From: Deltaproteobacteria bacterium
GTDB taxonomy: Bacteria; Desulfobacterota; Desulfomonilia; Desulfomonilales; Desulfomonilaceae
Reading direction: 5' to 3'
Length of the DNA stretch: 64,000 nucleotides
Assembly (NCBI GenBank): GCA_021777225.1
Contig: JAJYDQ010000003.1
Location: 1-64,000 of the forward strand
The position numbers were made by a program, and so were the translations under genes. The notes beneath the pieces are model-generated. The model was not told where the DNA came from and ran no database searches. It worked only from the letters and a program-made list of their open reading frames with translations. Positions 57,083 to 64,000 of the stretch are shown piece by piece. How positions within the stretch are numbered: position 1 is the stretch's first letter; each line of letters opens with the position of its first letter.

Positions 57083-59083
57083 ATGGGTGTCTTCGAATTA
57101 GTTTCAGATTTCAAGCCACAAGGTGACCAACCGCAAGCAATTGCTGAGCTGGTTTCCGGGCTTCAGTCAGGGACCAGATACCAGGTCCTGCTAGGGGTAA
57201 CCGGTTCAGGGAAAACTTACACAATGGCTAACGTGATTGCCCAAACAGGTAAAACCGCACTGGTACTAGCCCCCAACAAAACACTCGCTGCCCAACTCTT
57301 CAACGAATTCAAGGCCCTTTTCCCACACAACGCCGTCGAATATTTTGTCTCATATTATGACTATTACCAACCAGAAGCTTATATTCCCCAATCCGACACG
57401 TTCATTGAGAAGGATTCGAGCATAAATGAAACTATAGACAAAATGAGACACTCGGCGACACGATCTCTTCTTGAACGAAACGACGTGATCATAGTAGCTT
57501 CCGTATCCTGTATATATGGCCTTGGTTCACCGGAAGCCTACCAGAACATGCTAGTCCATCTTATACGAACAGAAGAAACCGATCGTGATGAAATACTCAA
57601 GAAACTGGTCGAAATTCAATATAGCCGCAATGACATCGACTTCCATCGTGGGACTTTCAGGGTCCGTGGAGATGTGGTGGAAGTTTTTCCGGCCTATGAA
57701 GAAGACCGCGCTGTTCGCATTGAGTTTTTTGGCGATGTAGTAGATACCATTTCCGAAATTGATCCGCTACGAGGCAAGGTTTTACGGCGTTTGGAAAGAG
57801 TAGCGATCTATCCAGCGAGCCATTATGTTACCGAAAAGTCTCGCTTGATTGAATCTGCGGATCAGATCCTGGAAGAAATGAAAGAACGTGTGGATTTGTT
57901 TAGATCTCGAGGCAAATTTATCGAAGCGCAAAGGATTGAGGAGCGTACCCGCTTCGATGTGGAGATGCTCAAGGAAATGGGATATTGCAACGGGATCGAA
58001 AATTATTCACGTTATTTGACCGGTCGCTCCCCAGGTCAGCCACCCCCCACCCTGCTGGAATATTTCCCTAAAGATTCCCTCTTCATGATCGATGAATCCC
58101 ACGTGAGCGTACCCCAGTTGCGGGGTATGTTTAGAGGGGACCGTTCCCGTAAACAGACCCTTGTCGAATACGGTTTCCGTTTACCGAGCGCGTTGGATAA
58201 CAGGCCCTTGACATTCGATGAATTCGAAGTCCTGGTCAATCAGGCCATATTTGTTTCCGCGACACCCGGCCCGTACGAATTATCCAACGCCGAAGGACAC
58301 GTAGTGGAACAGGTAATAAGGCCTACAGGTCTGACGGACCCTGCAATTGAAATCCGGCCGGCTTCGGACCAGGTAGATGATCTGCTTTTCGAAATCAGAA
58401 AACGAGTGGAAAAGAGTCAACGAGTCCTGGTTACAACCCTGACAAAAAAGATGGCGGAAGATCTCACCGAGTATTACTCAGGTCTGGGAATAAAGGTCAC
58501 GTATTTACATTCTGAGATCCACACGATTGAGAGAATGGAAATCATTCGTGACCTGAGACTCGGCAAATTTGATGTCCTGGTTGGTATTAATCTGTTAAGG
58601 GAAGGACTTGATATTCCGGAAGTTTCTTTAGTGGCAATTCTCGACGCGGACAAAGAGGGATTCCTCAGATCTGAACGGTCTTTGATACAAACAGCAGGAC
58701 GGGCGGCTAGAAATATAGATGGCCTGGTAATTTTGTACGCTGATTCGATTACGGATTCAATAAAGAAAACCGTTGATGAAACCAGTCGTAGGAGAACAGT
58801 TCAGATTCAGTTCAACCTGGATCACAATATTACCCCTGAAAGTGTTAGGAAAGACATAAACGACATACTATCATCAATATCGGAGCAGGATTATGTCACT
58901 GTTGAATCTGTTCCGATCGGAACCAGTTCACAGATCCATCCAAATGAGATCCCCAAACTGATCAAAAAATTGACCAAAGAAATGTTTGCCGCCGCTAAAA
59001 ACCTTGAATTTGAAAGCGCCGCCGAAATTCGTGACAAGATTCGGGAATTAGAGAAAACAGCTATAAAATATGGCGCAGCCTGA
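57083..59083 (+). CDS. uvrB: Excinuclease ABC subunit B
   Basis: 666 residues, full length. Walker A is [13 protein letters not shown], the beta-hairpin segment [14 protein letters not shown] is intact, DESHVSVPQ marks helicase motif II, and QTAGRAARN is motif VI. The C-terminal UVR motif is [20 protein letters not shown]. It verifies damaged DNA with UvrA and recruits UvrC. Confidence 0.98.
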   Translation: MGVFELVSDFKPQGDQPQAIAELVSGLQSGTRYQVLLGVTGSGKTYTMANVIAQTGKTALVLAPNKTLAAQLFNEFKALFPHNAVEYFVSYYDYYQPEAYIPQSDTFIEKDSSINETIDKMRHSATRSLLERNDVIIVASVSCIYGLGSPEAYQNMLVHLIRTEETDRDEILKKLVEIQYSRNDIDFHRGTFRVRGDVVEVFPAYEEDRAVRIEFFGDVVDTISEIDPLRGKVLRRLERVAIYPASHYVTEKSRLIESADQILEEMKERVDLFRSRGKFIEAQRIEERTRFDVEMLKEMGYCNGIENYSRYLTGRSPGQPPPTLLEYFPKDSLFMIDESHVSVPQLRGMFRGDRSRKQTLVEYGFRLPSALDNRPLTFDEFEVLVNQAIFVSATPGPYELSNAEGHVVEQVIRPTGLTDPAIEIRPASDQVDDLLFEIRKRVEKSQRVLVTTLTKKMAEDLTEYYSGLGIKVTYLHSEIHTIERMEIIRDLRLGKFDVLVGINLLREGLDIPEVSLVAILDADKEGFLRSERSLIQTAGRAARNIDGLVILYADSITDSIKKTVDETSRRRTVQIQFNLDHNITPESVRKDINDILSSISEQDYVTVESVPIGTSSQIHPNEIPKLIKKLTKEMFAAAKNLEFESAAEIRDKIRELEKTAIKYGAA

Positions 59084-59115
59084 GTTAATCACTCCAGTTT
59101 AAAGCTTTGTCCCGT

Positions 59116-59748
59116 TTATGGCAAAATATCTTCAACGCCTTCTACGTCCGGCAATTGTGGCAGGCCGCTCAAGTCATTGAGCCCAAATACTTGAAGAAAT
59201 GTTTTGGTAGTAGCATATAGTAATGGTCTTCCCGGGATGTCATCACGACCAATAACGGCAATCAGCTCCCGTTCCACCAGGTTCTTTATAGGACTTGAAC
59301 TCTCTACCCCCCTTATTTGTTCTATCTTGTTTCTGGTAACCGGCTGATTGTAGGCTACAATAGCCAGTGCTTCCAGCGCGGCTCGACTAAGCCTCCAGGG
59401 CTTTAAATCTTTAAGCGCCTGTATCCAGGGAGCTATCTCAGGGAGGGAACGAAACTGATATCCTCCCTCAACTCTTAACAGGTTAAAACCACGATCCCTC
59501 TCTGAATACTCACGTTCTAATTCATCAATAACGGTTTTAATCGAATCTTTTGGCGCTTCAGGGACGGCTTTTCTGATGGCCTCAATGTTTATGGGGTCTG
59601 AACTGACGAAAATCAAACCTTCAATTATTGATTTGAGTTTGCGGGCGGTCAACTTGTTTGGAGACCTCTTTGAAGAATACGAGCATAGACTATTATCACA
59701 TCTCCACAAATTATAATATTGTGTGAATCCAACTTCATCGTTCAGCAT
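59116..59748 (-). CDS. scpB: Segregation and condensation protein B
   Basis: 210 residues as the longest frame, but family similarity begins near LKSIIEGLIFVSSDP at residue 38, so a later start (for instance a TTG near residue 33) is possible. Two winged-helix domains are expected; VAYNQPVTRNKIEQIRGVES is typical. ScpB with ScpA binds SMC to compact chromosomes. The usual scpA partner is not next to it: the upstream neighbour is on the other strand. Confidence 0.88.
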   Translation of the reverse strand: MLNDEVGFTQYYNLWRCDNSLCSYSSKRSPNKLTARKLKSIIEGLIFVSSDPINIEAIRKAVPEAPKDSIKTVIDELEREYSERDRGFNLLRVEGGYQFRSLPEIAPWIQALKDLKPWRLSRAALEALAIVAYNQPVTRNKIEQIRGVESSSPIKNLVERELIAVIGRDDIPGRPLLYATTKTFLQVFGLNDLSGLPQLPDVEGVEDILP

Positions 59749-59826
59749 TATTTTCTGGGTAGTCGTTTTGTGTTACAATTAATAAAAATATCAGGCGCAG
59801 CGAAAATCCATAGCAAAGGATTCAAA

Positions 59827-61038
59827 ATGAAATTTGTAGAAGATAATCCCAATAGAATTACGAGCGCCGAAATCGTAGTGGGAATACCTTCGCTTAATGA
59901 AGCAGATCTAATATCCTTCCCTACACAGCAGGCTGATCGCGGCCTTGTGAAACATTATCCCGAAAAATCCGCTGTGATCATAAATGTTGATAATCATTCC
60001 CCGGACAATACACACAAGATGTTTATGGAAACTCGGACGCAAACACCCAAAATTTATATCTCAACAGAAGAGGGCGTCACAGGAAAGGGGAACAATTTAA
60101 GAAACCTTTTTGAAAAAGCGCTGGAGCTTGGCGCGAAAGTTGTCGTAGTAATTGACGCCGACCTCAAGAGCATTTCCCCAATGTGGATCAGAAACCTGGC
60201 AGAGCCCATTTTCGAGGGCTATGATTATGTCTCTCCGCTTTACATACGCCACAAATATGACTTTACGGTTACCAACAGCATTGCATACCCACTAACCAGG
60301 GCGCTTTACGGTAGGCGAGTCAGACAACCAATCGGTGGCGACGTGGCGTTCTCCGGCGCAGTTACGCGTTCTTTTGTCGAATCCAACATATGGAACGAAG
60401 CCATAGCCCATTTTGGAATTGACGCTTGGATGACAACAAACGCCGTAAAAACTCATGGCTCAATAATTCAGTCTTTCATGGGAAGGCCAAAAGTTCACAA
60501 AAACCGAGACATAGACGCCCAAGTTGGTCTGATATTTGAAGACGTAGTAGGGACCATTTTTGAACTTATGCTCCATTTTGACTCTTTTTGGAAAGATGTC
60601 AGGTGGAGCAGACCTACAGCGGTTTTTGGTTTTGGACTTGGTGATATCGAGGTGCCACCGCCAGTAGATATAGACACCCATGCGCTATGGGATAAATTTG
60701 TTTCAGGTGTTAGAGGGAAATGGAATGTTTATTCCTCTGCGCTGGAAAGAGAAAATCTTAACAAGCTTGAAGAGGTAATGGATATTCCGGCCATGGGATT
60801 TGAATTCCCCACCGGTCTATGGGCCAAACTTATATATGACTTCGCCGTCGCGTACAAAGGGGTCTCTTTGGATAGGACGGAACTCATAAGAGGTTTAATT
60901 CCGTTACATTATGGAAAAACCCTGTCGTTTGTGATCGAGACCGAGGCAATGAACAATCAACAGGTTGAAGAGTTTATTGAGGACCAGTGTCTTCAATTTG
61001 AAAAAACGAAGCCCTATCTGCTCGACCGTTGGGGTTAG
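59827..61038 (+). CDS. Family 2/81-like glycosyltransferase
   Basis: 403 residues from the ATG at 59827, with AAAGGA upstream; the longer frame overlaps scpB and is rejected. The GT-A fold shows EIVVGIPSLNEAD, the nucleotide-sugar region NVDNHSPDNT, GKGNNLRNLF and the metal-binding DADLKS. It is like glucosyl-3-phosphoglycerate or mannosylglycerate synthases, which make compatible solutes or methylglucose lipids. The substrate is not certain. Confidence 0.75.
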   Translation: MKFVEDNPNRITSAEIVVGIPSLNEADLISFPTQQADRGLVKHYPEKSAVIINVDNHSPDNTHKMFMETRTQTPKIYISTEEGVTGKGNNLRNLFEKALELGAKVVVVIDADLKSISPMWIRNLAEPIFEGYDYVSPLYIRHKYDFTVTNSIAYPLTRALYGRRVRQPIGGDVAFSGAVTRSFVESNIWNEAIAHFGIDAWMTTNAVKTHGSIIQSFMGRPKVHKNRDIDAQVGLIFEDVVGTIFELMLHFDSFWKDVRWSRPTAVFGFGLGDIEVPPPVDIDTHALWDKFVSGVRGKWNVYSSALERENLNKLEEVMDIPAMGFEFPTGLWAKLIYDFAVAYKGVSLDRTELIRGLIPLHYGKTLSFVIETEAMNNQQVEEFIEDQCLQFEKTKPYLLDRWG

Positions 61039-61110
61039 CTCCGATTCTTGCAACTTGAAAACCTGTATCGAACATATAATTTTCCCTGATCCTTTAAAGG
61101 AGCCTTGCAG

Positions 61111-61473
61111 ATGCCCAAGATTCTTATAGTAGACGATGAAGAAGGCATAAGAATGCTCTATTCAATGGAGCTTCAGGATGAAGGTTACGATGTCATCACT
61201 TTGCCTGATGGAAATGGACTGATAGAGGTCATCGAGAAAGAAGGTCCTGATTGTGTGATTATGGATATTAAAATGAAGGAATTTAATGGTCTCGATCTGC
61301 TCCAACAAATCAGGAAACGTTATTACGACTTGCCTGTGATCCTGAATTCAGCATATTCAAGCTTCAAAGTTGACCTAAAAAGTGTGGCTGCGGACTACTA
61401 TGTGGTGAAGAGTTCAGACTTGACTGAACTCAAAGAGAAATTAAAATTAGCTTTGGAAACCAAGATTCCTTGA
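61111..61473 (+). CDS. Receiver-only response regulator
   Basis: 120 residues from the ATG at 61111, with AAGGAG upstream; a TTG at 61105 is rejected. It has the acidic pair DD at 8-9, phospho-acceptor Asp52 in VIMDIKMKE, Ser in NSAYSS and a conserved Lys in YVVKSS. There is no output domain, so it acts by protein contact. No kinase is adjacent. Confidence 0.88.
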   Translation: MPKILIVDDEEGIRMLYSMELQDEGYDVITLPDGNGLIEVIEKEGPDCVIMDIKMKEFNGLDLLQQIRKRYYDLPVILNSAYSSFKVDLKSVAADYYVVKSSDLTELKEKLKLALETKIP

Positions 61474-61594
61474 TCAACCAGATAGCTATGTTCGATTAGT
61501 TACCAAGGATTTCACGTCTTTCTATGAGCATAATGCGAGTTAATTTTTAAATATCTCACTTGCCTTGGATACTGAGGTTCAGGCGCCAGTTTGG

Positions 61595-61623
61595 TTGACC
61601 GTAAATTTGTCCAGGCCTCTAAC
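61595..61623 (+). promoter_or_regulatory. Candidate promoter of the flavoprotein operon
   Basis: TTGACC (61595-61600) and TCTAAC (61618-61623) are 17 bases apart; five and four consensus matches. The start codon at 61690 is about 60 bases downstream of the predicted start site. Confidence 0.45.
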
Positions 61624-61689
61624 ATGTTTCTGTGCCTGCAATCACCAGCTTTTCTTTCTATCAATTGAAAAGCCTCCGAGAGGGGACTC

Positions 61690-63489
61690 ATGATGGCAAA
61701 TGGATTTGCGCCGGAGAAACCAATCGACTCGAATGATGAACATGCAGAACCGAATGTTCTTTATTCGACCGATCCAGCGGATTTTCGCTACATGGCCGTG
61801 AATGTACCGTGTCAATCGGCGTGCCCAGCGCTCACCAACATCCCCGCTTATATCCGAGCGCTTTATGAGAGCAAATTCGGGCTATCCTACGAAATCAATA
61901 GAATAGTTAACCTTTTCCCAGGGACTCTAGGTCGAATCTGCTCTAGACCATGTGAACTCAAATGCAGGCACGGTGAACCTGAATTGGGCAAACCGGTCAA
62001 CATCTGTCACATCAAGCGGGCAGCAGCCGATTTCAGACCTCTCGGACACGCATACCTCAGTCCAAGATTCGCTCCGTCCGGGAAACGAGTTTGCATTGTC
62101 GGATCTGGCCCGGCCGGTCTAGCAGCGGCTCATGACCTTGCGATTCTGGGATTCGACGTCACCATTTATGAAGCGTGCTACGAACCGGGCGGTATGCTCA
62201 GATATGGCATACCCGATTTCCGATTACCACGGAACGTGCTTAGTGAAGAGATTCAGAATGTTTTACGTCTCGGGATTTCTCTTAAAGTCGGGGTAAATAT
62301 TGGCGTCGACATATCTCTTGAAAACCTCATGGGGGACTTCGACGCCGTACTCGTGGCTTCAGGTTGTTACGAATCCATGAAACTTGGCGTTCCAGGCGAA
62401 AACCTACCCGGAGTATTACCCGGTCTCAATTACGTAATGGATATCGCGGCAGGCTACAAACAGTCAATAGGCAAGAAAGTCCTCGTAACCGGCGCAGGCT
62501 TCACAGCCTTTGACTGTTCCCGTCTCGCCCTCAGGCTGGGAGCTGAAGACGTAAGCATTTGCATACGAGGATTTGAGGAAGATCTTCGGGTGACACGCGA
62601 GGAAATTCTTGAGGCTAAACGAGAGGGAATCAAGATAAGATCTCTATCGCTTTCAAAGCAAATTGTTGGATCGAGTAAGGTTGAAGGAATTGAATTTCTG
62701 CGGACGCGGCCGCTTGAGAAGACATCTGGAGGTCGTCGTAAGGTTGAACCGATTGAGGGAAGTGAGTTCGTCATTGCAGCCGATACAGTGATAGTGGCTG
62801 TCGGACAGGCCCCCCGTCCGATCAAAGGTCCAGGGGAAAAGAATGATCGAGGCGTCCTGTTAGCGGACAGAAAGAATTTTCAGTCTTCAACACCAGGCCT
62901 TTACGTCACTGGTGACTATCTCACGGGCCCGACCACAGTAATTGAAGCTATAGCAAGTGGAAGAAAAGCCGCTGAGCGGATCGCTTATGATCTTACCGGA
63001 AGAAAATTTACAGAATGGGCTGTGCAAATTCAAAATTTCCGGATCACTGACAGGGATCGCTCCTGGGATGTGATCCCTCGAATTGAAATGCCTACAGTCA
63101 TGCCTGTTAAGAACCGTTTTCGAAATAATGAAGTTGTGGAGGTTGAATCAGGTTACTCATCTGAGCTGGCCCACGAAGAGTCGAAAAGATGTTACTTGTG
63201 CTATCTGCATTACGAGATAGACGTCGCCAAGTGTATTTATTGCAGATATTGCATAGACAATGCTCCCAGAGATTGTATCAAGCTTGTCAAACAGGTCCTG
63301 CTGGATGAAACAGGCGCTGTTAAAGATCTGGTTGAGACAACCAGGTGGCTCGATGTTAACGCTGTAGTAATCGATAATTCCAGATGCATCCGTTGCGGAG
63401 AGTGTGTAAGAGTCTGCCCGGTCGATTGTATCTCTGTCTCAAGGGTTGAGCTGTTAGAGCGACCTCTAGTTCAGGAGAGTAAAGCATGA
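61690..63489 (+). CDS. GltD-like FAD/NAD(P) oxidoreductase with extra iron-sulfur clusters
   Basis: 599 residues. The N-terminal cluster domain has CQSACPALTNIPAY and CSRPCELKCRHG. A first Rossmann motif, IVGSGPAGLAAAHDLA, binds FAD, and VTGAGFTAFDCSR binds NAD(P). The C-terminus adds two [4Fe-4S] motifs, CIYCRYC...CI and CIRCGECVRVCPVDC. This is the glutamate-synthase small-subunit family, used to feed electrons from NADPH to partner enzymes. A second flavoprotein overlaps it by four bases. GAGGGG lies before the ATG. Confidence 0.88.
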   Translation: MMANGFAPEKPIDSNDEHAEPNVLYSTDPADFRYMAVNVPCQSACPALTNIPAYIRALYESKFGLSYEINRIVNLFPGTLGRICSRPCELKCRHGEPELGKPVNICHIKRAAADFRPLGHAYLSPRFAPSGKRVCIVGSGPAGLAAAHDLAILGFDVTIYEACYEPGGMLRYGIPDFRLPRNVLSEEIQNVLRLGISLKVGVNIGVDISLENLMGDFDAVLVASGCYESMKLGVPGENLPGVLPGLNYVMDIAAGYKQSIGKKVLVTGAGFTAFDCSRLALRLGAEDVSICIRGFEEDLRVTREEILEAKREGIKIRSLSLSKQIVGSSKVEGIEFLRTRPLEKTSGGRRKVEPIEGSEFVIAADTVIVAVGQAPRPIKGPGEKNDRGVLLADRKNFQSSTPGLYVTGDYLTGPTTVIEAIASGRKAAERIAYDLTGRKFTEWAVQIQNFRITDRDRSWDVIPRIEMPTVMPVKNRFRNNEVVEVESGYSSELAHEESKRCYLCYLHYEIDVAKCIYCRYCIDNAPRDCIKLVKQVLLDETGAVKDLVETTRWLDVNAVVIDNSRCIRCGECVRVCPVDCISVSRVELLERPLVQESKA

Positions 63490-64000
63490 GCGTGAAGCGT
63501 TTTGTGATAATTGGAAACGGGCCGGCGGCCAATCATGCCGCTGAGGCTTTACGTGAGAAATCCTCCGAATCAAAAATTACTATGTTTAGCAAAGATCCCT
63601 TTCGAAGTTACCGCGCTCATCTACTACCGGATTTTATCGCTGGGCTTATTGAAGAAGAAGATTTGTACAACAGGCCATATGCCCACTATAACGAAATGGA
63701 TATCACACTGCGTCTCGGACAACGTGTTGTCAACGTCGATTTCTCAAAGCGCAATGTGATTCTGGACCACAAGGAAGTCGTACCTTTCGATGGTCTTATA
63801 ATAGCTACTGGCGGAAAGCCTAGAATTCCTGAACTGTTTCAGTTGTTTGGGGATATAATGATGACTCTTAAAACTCCGTCTGACGCAAGACTGTGGATCC
63901 AGAAACTCAGCTATGTGGATTCAGTGCTAATTATAGGCGGAGATTTGACCTCATTGAGCCTCACAAAGGCGCTGCTCAAACTTGGAAAACGCGTAAAATT
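63486..64000 (+). CDS. NAD(P)/FAD-dependent oxidoreductase (N-terminal part only)
   Basis: An ATG at 63486 overlaps the preceding stop (ATGA) and stays open to the window edge, at least 171 residues. It starts MSVKRFVIIGNGPAANHAAEAL, an FAD-binding GxGxxA motif, and has LIIATGGKPRIPE and a second dinucleotide motif VLIIGGDLTS near the edge. It resembles the flavoprotein part of nitrite reductase NirB and rubredoxin reductases. The tight coupling suggests that the two flavoproteins work together, perhaps with further subunits past the edge, such as archaeal-type glutamate synthase. That is inference. Confidence 0.85.
   Translation, partial: MSVKRFVIIGNGPAANHAAEALREKSSESKITMFSKDPFRSYRAHLLPDFIAGLIEEEDLYNRPYAHYNEMDITLRLGQRVVNVDFSKRNVILDHKEVVPFDGLIIATGGKPRIPELFQLFGDIMMTLKTPSDARLWIQKLSYVDSVLIIGGDLTSLSLTKALLKLGKRVK

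Overview
This window reads as chromosomal DNA of an anaerobic, sulfate-reducing or related respiring member of the Desulfobacterota (the former Deltaproteobacteria). The grounds are the dsrMKJ membrane complex genes at the left edge, the siroheme-dependent (Ahb) route to heme, a complete futalosine-type menaquinone operon, a periplasmic Tat-exported NiFe hydrogenase, and a benzoyl-CoA-pathway-like dehydrogenase. A Desulfomonile- or Syntrophobacter-like lineage is an inference from gene content only. Nearly all the DNA is coding. I saw no insertion sequence, phage gene, CRISPR array, tRNA or rRNA.

Layout. 1-3406 (minus): dsrJ (cut by the edge), dsrK, dsrM and an RsbRD-like sensor gene upstream. 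3922-5650: a VOC-fold protein convergent with a DUF362/ferredoxin protein. 5781-7372: panC-panD with a structured leader RNA whose terminator-like hairpin abuts panC. 7556-13604: an AEC transporter, an alcohol dehydrogenase of the 6-hydroxycyclohexenecarbonyl-CoA dehydrogenase type, a class IV aminotransferase and secA. 13923-22023 (minus): a tetrapyrrole block (cobA-hemD fusion, hemC, hemA, ccsA-like, sirC-like) headed by a PAS kinase, an AAA ATPase and a DUF6125-like protein. 22173-25833: a small secreted protein, hypA, pyrC, pyrB, pyrI. 25912-27905: groEL and groES behind a CIRCE operator. 28045-31201: a NUDIX gene, ahbC, a TIM-barrel isomerase and a bifunctional nuclease. 31366-38123: a histidine kinase, an NtrC-type regulator, then an L,D-transpeptidase, a small envelope protein, a DUF3108 protein and cca. 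38275-42039 (minus): hisC, cmk, rpsA. 42256-49122: the menaquinone operon (ubiD-like, ubiA-like, mqnE, mqnA, mqnC, mqnD, mqnB) with an unlisted 44-codon ORF. 49216-51878 (minus): hydrogenase large and small subunits. 52207-54021 (minus): hemL and ahbB. 54073-59083: a nucleosidase, a thioesterase, two secreted hypotheticals and uvrB. 59116-61473: scpB, a glycosyltransferase and a receiver-only response regulator. 61690-64000: two flavoproteins, the second cut by the right edge.

How it fits together. Menaquinone from the mqn operon can serve DsrMKJOP, which passes electrons between the quinone pool or periplasm and the cytoplasmic sulfite-reduction machinery. The hydrogenase feeds electrons from H2 in the periplasm. 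The tetrapyrrole genes supply siroheme (for sulfite reductase) and, through AhbB and AhbC, heme for the Dsr cytochromes. HemB, AhbA and AhbD are not in the window, and neither is a UbiX or MqnM flavin prenyltransferase.

I did not find a clearly novel multi-gene system. The best leads are the panC leader RNA with its hairpin-embedded ribosome binding site, the coupled 44-codon ORF in the menaquinone operon, the ATPase/DUF6125/kinase trio beside the heme genes, and the second nucleosidase facing ahbB. Many start codons were moved from the longest ORF using ribosome binding sites and family N-termini; each entry says so.
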